Origin: an uncultured Collinsella sp.
Lineage (GTDB): Bacteria > Actinomycetota > Coriobacteriia > Coriobacteriales > Coriobacteriaceae
DNA: 29,925 nt
Assembly: GCA_958427145.1 (NCBI GenBank)
Contig: CAUAAZ010000027.1
Span: 1 to 29,925, forward strand
Direction: 5' to 3'
Both the position numbers and the translations under genes were made by a program. The notes under the pieces were generated by a model. That model ran no database searches. It saw only the letters and a list, made by a program, of their open reading frames with translations, and was not told where the DNA came from. Shown here piece by piece: positions 8,936-16,779 of the stretch (positions are counted from its first letter, which is position 1; the number at the start of each line of letters is the position of its first letter).

Positions 8936-10282
8936 GTGAACAAGCTTTCAAAGTTTATTAATAACCCTTGGATAGCATACGTTTTTGCTGCTGGATATGG
9001 GCTCACCAATTGGGTCCCCGATGAGCCCCATCTAAAGGCAATGTTTAGGGGGACGGTTGGTGAAAAGCTCGATCTTAAAAATCCAAAGACATTCAATGAA
9101 AAGCTTCAGTGGCTTAAATTGCATGATAAGAACCCCCTTTACAACACTCTAGTGGATAAGTATCGAGTGAAACCTTGGGTCGCGGAGCGTATCGGCGTGG
9201 AGCATGTCACCAAGACCTACGCGATGTGGGAGGAAGTTGAGGATATCGATATCACGGATCTTCCTGACCGGTTCGTCCTCAAGACAAATCACGATTGCGG
9301 AGGCGTTGCCATCTGCAGCGACCGAAGCACATTTGATCTCGATGCTGCGAAGAAGAAATTGGCGAAGCACCTTAAGACCAATTACTTCTGGCGTACCCGA
9401 GAGTGGCCGTATAAGGATGTCAAACCATGTGTTTTCGCCGAGGAGTATCTTGATCCTTCTGAGGGCAAAAGCGATCTGACTGATTACAAGATTATGTGTT
9501 TTGATGGAAAGGCCTGCTGCGAGTTCACTTGCACCGATCGATCCGAGGGCGACTTGCGCGTTGATTTCTTCGACCCCGAATGGAACCATCTGCCGTTTAC
9601 CAGGCATTATCCCAACGCGGACATTCCTCCGAAAGCACCTGCAAGCTTGAAACAAATGGTTTCTGACGCTGAGCTGCTATCAAAGGAGATTCCGTTCGTT
9701 CGGGCCGACTTTTATGAGGTTGCCGGTCAGTATTACTTTGGAGAACTGACATTCTTCCCAGGCGGTGGTTTTGAGGAGTTCGACCCTTCCTTGTGGGATG
9801 AAAAGCTCGGCTCCTGGATACAACTCCCCGATAGTATCGGGGGGGGGTTCTTCCAAAATGAAACAACGATATTGTGGGTCCATGGCATTGTGAAACGTGA
9901 TAACTCTCCGGCAGACTATAAGGTCAGCTGTTTTAATGGCGTACCAAAGCTCATCGAAGTTCATCGCGGGCGTTTTTCCAACCATACGTGCGACTATTTC
10001 ACTCCAAGTTGGGATTCCCTGCCTGATCTCGAATGGGGCGACATACCCAAGTCCAATTATAAGATCCCTGCTCCTTCGAGACTCAACGAGATGCTCAATT
10101 ACAGCTCAGTTCTTACCGAAGGGTTCCCAGAAATGCGCGCTGATTGGTATTTAGCGGGGGATAGGCTCATCTTCGGCGAGCTTACGCTTTTCAACGATGG
10201 CGGGTTCGGCGCTATAGATGATGCGGACGACTCTCTTCTTGGTTCCTTTATTGATCTTGACTTAGCTTTTGGGAAAAAATGA
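8936..10282 (+). CDS. TupA-like ATP-grasp protein with a duplicated C-terminal half
   Basis: This 448-residue protein matches ATP-grasp proteins of the TupA/YheC type seen in polysaccharide loci, where they are thought to ligate amino acids or similar groups to sugars. The first 300 residues make a complete domain: KNPKTFNEKLQWLKLHDKN, then VLKTNHDCGG for ATP, LTDYKIMCFDG, and the end piece GELTFFPGGGFEEFDP. Residues from about 320 onward repeat only the second half again: ADYKVSCFNG, then GELTLFNDGGFGAID. The join is SIGGGFF, encoded by nine G (9839-9847). A gain or loss of one G would end the protein within about 20 codons and leave only the first module. GTG 8936 has AGGAG 6 nt upstream. 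Confidence 0.8.
   Translation: MNKLSKFINNPWIAYVFAAGYGLTNWVPDEPHLKAMFRGTVGEKLDLKNPKTFNEKLQWLKLHDKNPLYNTLVDKYRVKPWVAERIGVEHVTKTYAMWEEVEDIDITDLPDRFVLKTNHDCGGVAICSDRSTFDLDAAKKKLAKHLKTNYFWRTREWPYKDVKPCVFAEEYLDPSEGKSDLTDYKIMCFDGKACCEFTCTDRSEGDLRVDFFDPEWNHLPFTRHYPNADIPPKAPASLKQMVSDAELLSKEIPFVRADFYEVAGQYYFGELTFFPGGGFEEFDPSLWDEKLGSWIQLPDSIGGGFFQNETTILWVHGIVKRDNSPADYKVSCFNGVPKLIEVHRGRFSNHTCDYFTPSWDSLPDLEWGDIPKSNYKIPAPSRLNEMLNYSSVLTEGFPEMRADWYLAGDRLIFGELTLFNDGGFGAIDDADDSLLGSFIDLDLAFGKK
9839..9847 (+). repeat. G9 homopolymer tract at the junction of the two ATP-grasp modules
   Basis: Nine G encode part of SIGGGFF near residue 302. With ten G the frame meets TGA after GVLPK; with eight G it meets TGA after SSKMKQRYCGSMAL. 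Tract length therefore decides whether the second half-module is made. Confidence 0.75.
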
Positions 10283-10292
10283 TTGAAGGAAG

Positions 10293-11729
10293 ATGACTGA
10301 CGAATTAACTCAAAAGGCTTCTTCGGCTACCAAATGGTCCCTTGTGACCGAGGTGGTCGTTAAGCTAATATCACCGCTTACCCAGATCGCCCTTGCGCAT
10401 ATTCTTGCACCAGAGGCTTTCGGTGTTGTGGCTACCGTTACCATGGTAACGAGCTTCGCGGACATGCTTTCGGATGCGGGTTTTCAGAAGTACCTCATCC
10501 AGCACGAGTTCAGGGACAAGTCTCATCTCTTCCGAAGTGCTAACGTCGCCTTTGTGACGAACTTGTTCGTCTCCTTAGCACTCTGGTCTCTCGTAGCTTT
10601 ATTCAACGAGCCTCTTGCTGCCCTTGTGGGCAACGATGGCCTTGGAATCGTCCTCATCGTCGCTTGTGCTTCTCTTCCCCTTACCGCCTTGAGCAGCATC
10701 CAGCTTGCGCTGTTTCACAGGGCCTTCTCCTTTAAGGAGTTATTTGTCGTCAGGGTCGCAGTGGCCCTCGTCCCTTTGTTTGTTACTGTACCCTTAGCGC
10801 TTCTCGGTTTCGACTTCTGGTCGCTTGTGATCGGCACTATTATCGGCAACTTGGTGAATTCTCTAGTCTTGACCCTTAAGTCGGATTGGAAGCCTTCCTT
10901 TTTTTACTCATTTGCCGAATTGAAGGAGATGCTGTCATTCAGTTCATGGACGCTTCTCGAGCAGTTTTCCATTTGGCTTACGTCTTGGATGGGAACTTTC
11001 ATCGTAGGCTCCCTGTTAACTCCGTACTACCTTGGTCTTTACAAGACATCAATCTCGATGGTCAATACCGGCATGGGCATCATCACGAGTGCGACTACTC
11101 CCGTGCTATTTGCCGAACTTTCTCGAAGGCAGAGTGACGATGAATCATTTCAGCTCGCCTTTTTCCATATGCAGGAAAAGGTCGCCTTGTTCGTCGTGCC
11201 CCTGGGTTTCGGGATTTTTCTTTACCGTAACTTCGTGACTACCTTCGTGCTTGGACCGCAGTGGTCTGAGGGCTCTTTGATGTTTGGTCTATGGGCCTTA
11301 AGCAGTGCCGTAGTGATTCCGGTCGGCTATTATGCAAGCGAGGTCTTCAGAGCTAAGGGCAGACCAAAGCTATCCTTTGCCTCGCAGGTCTCCTATCTCC
11401 TAGTCATGGTTCCAGTAACTTACTATGCCGCATCCCTCGACTTTAATGAGTTTGCGCTCTATAGCTCACTTTTACGTCTGGTAGCCATCGGAATCGACGT
11501 CTTCATCCTCAAAGTCTTTATCAAATTCCCTGTTGGCAAAATGATTGCTCGCTTGCTTCCGATTTTTGCTTGCTCCGTCGTGATGTTCACCTCTGGCTGG
11601 GTTCTTGATAGCATCTGTCTCCCGACCATCGCTGGGATAATCATGTGTGTGATTGTTTACGCACTGTGCTGCGAGATTTTCCCGTCGACTCGCAAACAAC
11701 TTAATTCGCTTTATTCGAGATTTCTCTAA
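10293..11729 (+). CDS. wzx: Wzx-type polysaccharide flippase (MOP superfamily)
   Basis: This 478-residue integral membrane protein has about 12-14 hydrophobic helices and the opening pattern of the WzxC/Polysacc_synt_3 group. Examples are ATKWSLVTEVVVKLISPLTQ, LAHILAPEAFGVVATVTMV and LSDAGFQKYLIQ. Members flip undecaprenyl-linked repeat units across the cytoplasmic membrane for polymerisation outside. ATG 10293 follows GAAGGAAG and lies 10 nt after the ATP-grasp gene. Together with the EpsG-like polymerase and the PglC-like transferase it defines a Wzx/Wzy-type pathway. No Wzz/Wzc-type chain-length gene is present in the window. Confidence 0.88.
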   Translation: MTDELTQKASSATKWSLVTEVVVKLISPLTQIALAHILAPEAFGVVATVTMVTSFADMLSDAGFQKYLIQHEFRDKSHLFRSANVAFVTNLFVSLALWSLVALFNEPLAALVGNDGLGIVLIVACASLPLTALSSIQLALFHRAFSFKELFVVRVAVALVPLFVTVPLALLGFDFWSLVIGTIIGNLVNSLVLTLKSDWKPSFFYSFAELKEMLSFSSWTLLEQFSIWLTSWMGTFIVGSLLTPYYLGLYKTSISMVNTGMGIITSATTPVLFAELSRRQSDDESFQLAFFHMQEKVALFVVPLGFGIFLYRNFVTTFVLGPQWSEGSLMFGLWALSSAVVIPVGYYASEVFRAKGRPKLSFASQVSYLLVMVPVTYYAASLDFNEFALYSSLLRLVAIGIDVFILKVFIKFPVGKMIARLLPIFACSVVMFTSGWVLDSICLPTIAGIIMCVIVYALCCEIFPSTRKQLNSLYSRFL

Positions 11730-11748
11730 TAGATTGGCTATGTAACTT

Positions 11749-12279
11749 ATGTTTGGTAAACAAAAACGGGGGGGGTGCCCCGATTGGCAGCGTTATGGAG
11801 AAGACACTTCACTTATGACTGACCACGCCCTCAGATTTCTATGGGTGCTCCGAAAGACCCAGCGCTCCTCCAATCCTATCTGGAGGTTGATGCTGCAGCA
11901 TATGCGCGAAAGGTATGGACTCGAGATATCCCGCTCAAGTGATATCGGACCAGGCCTTTATCTGGGCCACGCATACAATATCACGGTGAACCCGGCTGCC
12001 ATCATCGGCTCGAATTGCAACCTGCATAAGGGTGTGACCATCGGCCAGGAGAACCGCGGGAAACGCAAGGGCGCCCCGGTAATTGGGGATTGCGTCTGGA
12101 TAGGCGTCAATGCGACCTTGGTCGGCAGAATCTCGGTGGGAAACGATGTCCTTATTGCCCCTGGGGCGTACGTGAACTGCGACGTTCCTAGCCACTCGAT
12201 TGTGCTAGGTAATCCTTGTCGCGTGATTTCTCGAGATAACGCAACGGGTGGATATATTAACCGCAAGGTGCAAATTTAG
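11749..12279 (+). CDS. Serine-acetyltransferase-like left-handed beta-helix O-acetyltransferase
   Basis: This 176-residue protein has the hexapeptide repeats of the CysE-like left-handed beta-helix family: DIGPGLYLGHAYNITVN, IIGSNCNLHKGVTIGQ, VIGDCVWIGVNATLVG, SVGNDVLIAPGAYV and IVLGNPCRVI. His residues in LGHA and LHKG occupy the catalytic region. In capsule loci such proteins usually O-acetylate the polymer using acetyl-CoA; cysteine synthesis is unlikely here. The N-terminal DWQRYGEDTS is typical of the family, so ATG 11749 is preferred even though no good ribosome binding site precedes it. Codons 7-9 contain a run of eight G (11768-11775). Loss or gain of a base there would abolish the protein, so acetylation may be phase-variable. 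Confidence 0.85.
   Translation: MFGKQKRGGCPDWQRYGEDTSLMTDHALRFLWVLRKTQRSSNPIWRLMLQHMRERYGLEISRSSDIGPGLYLGHAYNITVNPAAIIGSNCNLHKGVTIGQENRGKRKGAPVIGDCVWIGVNATLVGRISVGNDVLIAPGAYVNCDVPSHSIVLGNPCRVISRDNATGGYINRKVQI
11768..11775 (+). repeat. G8 homopolymer tract at the 5' end of the acetyltransferase gene
   Basis: Eight G encode RGG at residues 7-9. The present length keeps ATG 11749 in frame with the enzyme. An alternative ATG at 11815 beyond the tract has GGAG 14 nt upstream, which is a poor spacing. Confidence 0.75.
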
Positions 12280-12309
12280 ATTTCTAACCTACCTAATGAA
12301 AGAGATTAT

Positions 12310-13350
12310 ATGAAAACTAGAAAAGTGCTCGTTACCGGAGCCGCCGGTTTTATCGGCGCGTTCCTTGTCAAGAGATTGCTCGATGAATCTGACGACGTGA
12401 TCATCGGCCTCGACAACCTCAACAGCTACTACGACCCCGGTATCAAGGACGCGCGCCTGAACATGCTGGCCGAGGCCGACACAGACGGCCGCTTCACCTT
12501 CGTGCGCGGCGACCTGTGCGACGCCGCCCTCATCGAGCGCCTGTTCACGGAGAACTGCTTCGACGTCGTGGTGAACCTTGCCGCCCAGGCGGGCGTCCGC
12601 TACTCCATCGAGAACCCGCGCGCCTACCTCGAGAGCAACCTCGTTGGCTTCTTCAACATCCTCGAGACCTGCCGCCACCACCCGGTCAGGCACCTGGTCT
12701 ACGCTAGCTCAAGCTCCGTTTACGGCGGCAACAAGAAAGTTCCGTTCTCCGAGGAGGACCGCGTCGACTCGCCGGTATCCCTCTACGCCGCCACCAAGAA
12801 GTCCAACGAGCTCATGGCCGCGGCTTACTCCAAGCTCTACTCCATCCCGGCCACCGGCCTGCGCTTCTTCACCGTGTACGGCCCCATGGGCAGGCCCGAT
12901 ATGGCCTATTTCGGGTTCACCGAGAAGCTGCGCCGCGGCGACACCATCAAGATCTTCAACATGGGCGACTGCCGCCGCGACTTCACCTACGTCGACGACA
13001 TCGTAGAGGGCGTGAGGCGCGTAATGGACGCCGCGCCCGAGGTGAAGATGGGCGAGGACGGGCTGCCCCTCGCCGCGCACCGCGTCTACAACATCGGCAA
13101 CTCTCATCCCGAGAACCTACTCGACTTCGTCGACACGCTGCAACGCGTGCTGGTGGAGGAGGGCGTGCTGCCTGCGGACTACGACTTCGAGGCCCACAAG
13201 CAGCTCGTGCCCATGCAGCCGGGCGACGTGCCCGTCACCTACGCCGATACCACGGCGCTCCAGCGCGACCTGGGCTACAAGCCCGCGACGCCACTCGAGG
13301 ACGGCCTGAGGGCCTTTGCCAAGTGGTATAAGCGCTACTACAACATTTAG
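12310..13350 (+). CDS. NAD-dependent epimerase, UDP-glucuronate 4-epimerase-like
   Basis: This 346-residue extended short-chain dehydrogenase has the NAD-binding GAAGFIGAFL (residues 10-19), DNLNSYYDPGIKDARL, LAAQAGVRYSIENP and ASSSSVYGGN. The active-site YAATKKSNE has Tyr and Lys in the YxxxK motif, and FFTVYGPMGRPDMA follows. The YDPGIK and AGVRYS stretches are typical of UDP-glucuronate 4-epimerases, which make UDP-galacturonate. The next gene encodes the dehydrogenase that supplies UDP-glucuronate, which supports this. Third codon positions are strongly G/C here, unlike the upstream capsule genes, so a composition boundary lies at about 12,300. An alternative is a UDP-glucose or UDP-GlcNAc epimerase. 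Confidence 0.85.
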   Translation: MKTRKVLVTGAAGFIGAFLVKRLLDESDDVIIGLDNLNSYYDPGIKDARLNMLAEADTDGRFTFVRGDLCDAALIERLFTENCFDVVVNLAAQAGVRYSIENPRAYLESNLVGFFNILETCRHHPVRHLVYASSSSVYGGNKKVPFSEEDRVDSPVSLYAATKKSNELMAAAYSKLYSIPATGLRFFTVYGPMGRPDMAYFGFTEKLRRGDTIKIFNMGDCRRDFTYVDDIVEGVRRVMDAAPEVKMGEDGLPLAAHRVYNIGNSHPENLLDFVDTLQRVLVEEGVLPADYDFEAHKQLVPMQPGDVPVTYADTTALQRDLGYKPATPLEDGLRAFAKWYKRYYNI

Positions 13351-13356
13351 GAAATC

Positions 13357-13383
13357 ATGGCCCTGTAACAGGGGCCATTTTTC
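13357..13383 (+). terminator. Intrinsic terminator after the epimerase gene
   Basis: ATGGCCCTG (13357-13365) pairs with CAGGGGCCAT (13369-13378) around TAA with one bulged G, followed by a run of five T. It starts 6 nt after the epimerase stop. As it lies between two functionally linked genes, it may be a read-through target for the antiterminator. Confidence 0.75.
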
Positions 13384-13419
13384 ATGCGAATTATTGTTCT
13401 TTGACAATTGGAGAATGAC

Positions 13420-14679
13420 ATGAAGATCGCTGTCGCCGGTACCGGCTACGTCGGCCTGTCCCTCGCCGTCCTGCTCTCGCAGCACAACGAAGTTCACGCG
13501 CTGGACATCGTGCCTGAGAAGGTCGCGAAGATCAACAACTACGAGTCGCCCATCCAGGACGACGAGATTGAGCGATTCCTGGCGGAAGCAAAGGCGGGGG
13601 AGCGCGAGCTCGACCTGCACGCCACCGTCGACGTGGCCGAGGCCTACACGGGTGCCGACTACGCCGTCATCGCCACGCCCACCAACTACGACTCCGATAG
13701 GAACTTCTTCGACACTTCCTCCGTCGAGGCAGCCATCGCCGCCGTGCGCTCGGTGAACCCGGACGCCTGGATCGTCATCAAGTCCACGATCCCCGTCGGC
13801 TACACTGCGGGCCTACGCGAGAGGCTGGGCGACAGCAAGATCTTCTTCAGCCCTGAGTTCCTGCGCGAGAGCAAGGCGCTCTATGACAACCTGCATCCGT
13901 CTCGCATCGTGGTGGGCGCGCCGAAAGAGGACGCTGACGCCGTCGCGGCTGCCGAGCGCTTCGCACGCCTGCTTGCCCAAGGGGCGGACCCCGCGGAGCT
14001 GGAGCGCGTGAACTCCGACGGAACTATCGGTATCCCGGAACTCGTGCTGGGCACCACCGAGGCCGAGGCCGTGAAGCTCTTCGCCAACACCTACCTGGCG
14101 CTTCGCGTTGCCTACTTCAACGAGCTCGACACCTACTGCGAGGTGCGCGGCCTCAACACACGCGACGTCATCGACGGCGTGTGCCTGGAGCCGCGCATCG
14201 GGTCGCACTACAACAACCCCAGCTTCGGCTACGGCGGCTACTGCCTGCCCAAGGACACCAAGCAGCTGCTGGCCAACTACAAGGACGTGCCGCAGAACCT
14301 GATCGAGGCCATCGTGGACGCCAACCGCACCCGCAAGGACTTCGTCGCCGACGAGGTGCTGCAGATGGTGTGGGACCGCGTGTACGAGGGCAAGCCGAAG
14401 CCGGTCGTGGGCGTGTACCGCCTGACGATGAAGTCCAATTCCGACAACTTCCGCGCGAGCTCCATCCAGGGCGTTATGAAGCGCGTGAAGGCCAAGGGCG
14501 TGCCCGTGGTGGTCTACGAGCCCACGCTCGACGCGCCGGAGTTCTTCGGCTCCGAGGTGACCCACGACCTGGAGGCCTTCAAGGCCGGCTGCGACGTGAT
14601 CGTCGCCAACCGCTGGAGCGACGAGCTTGCGGACGTGGCGGACAAGGTGTACACGCGCGACCTTTTCAAGCGCGACTAG
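13420..14679 (+). CDS. ugd: UDP-glucose 6-dehydrogenase
   Basis: This 419-residue enzyme oxidises UDP-glucose to UDP-glucuronate with two NAD+. Signatures are GTGYVGLSLAVLLSQ for the nucleotide, ATPTNYD, KSTIPVGYT, FFSPEFLRESKALYDNL and LFANTYLALRVAYFNELD. GYGGYCLPKDTKQL contains the catalytic Cys. A C-terminal UDP-binding domain includes MKSNSDNFRASSIQ. The short 380-420-residue class lives in capsule loci, as here. I chose ATG 13420 because GGAG at 13410-13413 gives normal spacing; the in-frame TTG 13408 would place that site inside the gene. The gene is GC-rich like the epimerase upstream. It is the last gene of the capsule locus. Confidence 0.93.
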   Translation: MKIAVAGTGYVGLSLAVLLSQHNEVHALDIVPEKVAKINNYESPIQDDEIERFLAEAKAGERELDLHATVDVAEAYTGADYAVIATPTNYDSDRNFFDTSSVEAAIAAVRSVNPDAWIVIKSTIPVGYTAGLRERLGDSKIFFSPEFLRESKALYDNLHPSRIVVGAPKEDADAVAAAERFARLLAQGADPAELERVNSDGTIGIPELVLGTTEAEAVKLFANTYLALRVAYFNELDTYCEVRGLNTRDVIDGVCLEPRIGSHYNNPSFGYGGYCLPKDTKQLLANYKDVPQNLIEAIVDANRTRKDFVADEVLQMVWDRVYEGKPKPVVGVYRLTMKSNSDNFRASSIQGVMKRVKAKGVPVVVYEPTLDAPEFFGSEVTHDLEAFKAGCDVIVANRWSDELADVADKVYTRDLFKRD

Positions 14680-14700
14680 CGAACTTCCTTAGAGCGATAA

Positions 14701-14741
14701 GAGGCCCCAGCCACCACGCGGTGGCTGGGGCCTCTCTTGTT
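14701..14741 (+). terminator. Strong intrinsic terminator closing the capsule locus
   Basis: A perfect 15-bp stem (14701-14715 with 14720-14734) closes an ACGC loop and is followed by TCTTGTTT. It lies 22 nt after the ugd stop. No polysaccharide gene follows on either strand. Confidence 0.88.
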
Positions 14742-15098
14742 TAGGGCAGGCCATGGAGGCGCTGTGCATGCCATTCGTTCGTTGCGACGCCATTTTTCAT
14801 GACCGCGGGCGCCTTGCGGTGGTGTCCCGATTGTTGGTGTAATCGCCTAGAATCTAATCGTCATTCTACTCCAATATCATGCTGCCTTCCTTCCTATCGG
14901 ATGGTCGATCCCGAGGATTCGATCGCGAAGGCATACGGGAAGAACGCGGCCGCTCCCTCGGCTTCCTGCACGAGGAACGCTAAGGAGCACGCCAAGCGCA
15001 TCATCGAGCACATGGTGGCTGACCTCATATGCAAATCAAAGAGGCCCCGGAGATACGCGTCGGAATTCAGATAATTCGTGCGAAGCACTTCTAATCGC
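14742..15098 (+). other. Intergenic stretch with a possible coding remnant
   Basis: This 350-base stretch separates the capsule terminator from the first defence gene. Only one part looks gene-like: ATG 14901 to TAA 15074 encodes 57 residues (opening MVDPEDSIAKAYGKN, then KEHAKRIIEHMVADLI) with the G/C-rich third positions of real genes here. I do not recognise it and see no ribosome binding site. It is probably a fragment left by recombination at the island edge. Confidence 0.3.
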
Positions 15099-16457
15099 CT
15101 ATTTCCCGATAACGTTCTTGGGAAATATCAAAGTTCGTAGCGTCTTCTTGTCGAGCGAGCCACATATACTAAGCATCTCTCTGCTTCGTTTGAGCCTCGG
15201 GTCATCATCACTGTCGAGGAAGATTTCCACGCATAAGTCTTCGATGTATCTATTTCGAATGTCATCAGTTGGCTCACCGCCTTTCTCGAAGTATTTGCAC
15301 TCTCCCAGTATGATGCGGTCTAGATACTCCATGAATTTATCGTTCTCTTTTGCGAACTCAAATACATGGTCGAAGCGTTTTCCGGTTTTGACCAGCTCCC
15401 ATTGTTCGAGCTCATATTCCGCCATTGTTAGGAAGGTCGGCAAAAGTGCATTCTTTGAGAACGAGATTGACCAGTCTCCTTCCCTGTCGAAGGCGGTCAG
15501 TATGTAGATGACACCTTGGTTGAGCTTGTCGATGAACCGGTTGAAATCGCGAAGGCTTCCGTTGTTTTGCTCAATAAACCGTTGGCATATTTCCGTGAAA
15601 AAGTATCCGCTATGGATGTTGGCCTGTTTCGCTTCGAGGTACGTATTTGGATTGATTCGGGGCAAATCGAATCGGTAGTCGTAGAAGCGTTGAAGGTATC
15701 GCCGGCAGTCGTAATTCTGGCCATAGACTCCTTGGAGTGAGTAGGCAAGTTGCGTTCTGTCCGTTGAATAAACGACCACGATGTTATCCTGAAGGAAAAG
15801 AGACTTTGTTTGCTCGAGTAGCTGCATAGCGAATTCCGGCCGACACCTGTCGAGCTCGTCTATGAAGAGCACGGCCCTTTTGGTGACTTCCGGCAGAAGC
15901 GCTGACACGAGTTCCTCGGTTTTCGCCCTCAGCTCCTGCCTCTTTCTGAACGCGTTAAGGAAATCGTTACCGCTAATTGCCTCGAGGAGCTTTCCTGCAT
16001 TCAGCCCCGTTAAAGACAAAGCGCAGTCTATTGCCCCTGCTGCGATATCGGAAACGCTTCTCTCCTGATTGACCTTTTTCTTGTCGGCCATGGTTGCTAT
16101 GGTTGCCAATAGTGGGGCAATCGGGTCGTTGAAATGGTCGTTTTCCCAGGCATTGAAGTATATTGGCAGAAAAGGATCTTCACTCATCTTGGTCATGAGA
16201 TTGCTGTCGAAGATCGATGTGTCCGATGGGGCATTTGCGTCGATGTGCGGGTTTCCGAAGCGCAAGGTTTCGATGATTTGTTTGACGAAGAAGGTTTTGC
16301 CTGTTCCCCAAGGGGCGTCTATGAAAATAGAATAGGGCCCCTTCACGCTGTAAAGTAGATGGATAAATTGGGCGACAATTTCGCGGCGACCGAGTTGGTC
16401 GTGTTTTAGTGATTCCCTGGCGATCTCGCATGTGGGCTCTTCGTCTAATCGTTTCAT
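15099..16457 (-). CDS. KAP-family P-loop NTPase
   Basis: This protein of about 452 residues has the Walker A motif APWGTGKTFFVK (motif at residues 49-55) and the Walker B motif AVLFIDELDRCRP (about 197-207), the hallmark of KAP NTPases. FNAWEND and VYSTDRTQLAYSLQ (sensor-like region) are also typical. The usual inserted membrane helices are weak or absent here. KAP NTPases are common in prokaryotic defence islands, and this one borders a Thoeris-like pair on the other strand. ATG 16457 is preferred because AAGGAAAAGAGAG lies just upstream and a -10-like TATACT lies at 16514-16509. Longer starts at ATG 16499 or TTG 16523 would be at or before the transcript start. The specific role is unknown. 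Confidence 0.85.
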   Translation of the reverse strand: MKRLDEEPTCEIARESLKHDQLGRREIVAQFIHLLYSVKGPYSIFIDAPWGTGKTFFVKQIIETLRFGNPHIDANAPSDTSIFDSNLMTKMSEDPFLPIYFNAWENDHFNDPIAPLLATIATMADKKKVNQERSVSDIAAGAIDCALSLTGLNAGKLLEAISGNDFLNAFRKRQELRAKTEELVSALLPEVTKRAVLFIDELDRCRPEFAMQLLEQTKSLFLQDNIVVVYSTDRTQLAYSLQGVYGQNYDCRRYLQRFYDYRFDLPRINPNTYLEAKQANIHSGYFFTEICQRFIEQNNGSLRDFNRFIDKLNQGVIYILTAFDREGDWSISFSKNALLPTFLTMAEYELEQWELVKTGKRFDHVFEFAKENDKFMEYLDRIILGECKYFEKGGEPTDDIRNRYIEDLCVEIFLDSDDDPRLKRSREMLSICGSLDKKTLRTLIFPKNVIGK

Positions 16458-16779
16458 GTGTGCTCTCTTTTCCTTGGTGTTGCTGGAGGAGGTGCTCATT
16501 TCATTGCTAGTATAATCGCACAAGCGTTCGTTACGATTGTAAGCTGCTATATTGATAAACGAGGCGGCGATGGCTCTTGACCTTGGTTTGCATTGGCGAG
16601 GACCGTGGGGGTGTCCTGGGCGGTAGAGCAGCGTGTGTGGGGCGTATGAGTTCGTGACCAGAGATGCGAATGCAAATGTATGATAATGAATTGGCTGCGA
16701 GAGCTAAAAGCCTCAACTAGCTGCGCGAGAAACGGCTATCATACGTTCTATATTTAAGTGCTTTCATGGAAGATGTGGT

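Noticed and set aside
13813..14565. 250-codon minus-strand frame opposite ugd
   Set aside because: Long only because GC-rich third positions remove stop codons on the other strand; composition (V, H, L rich) is typical of a shadow.
16511..16516. Perfect TATAAT on the plus strand upstream of the KAP gene
   Set aside because: No -35 box at proper spacing, and it overlaps a -10-like TATACT that suits the minus-strand KAP gene better.
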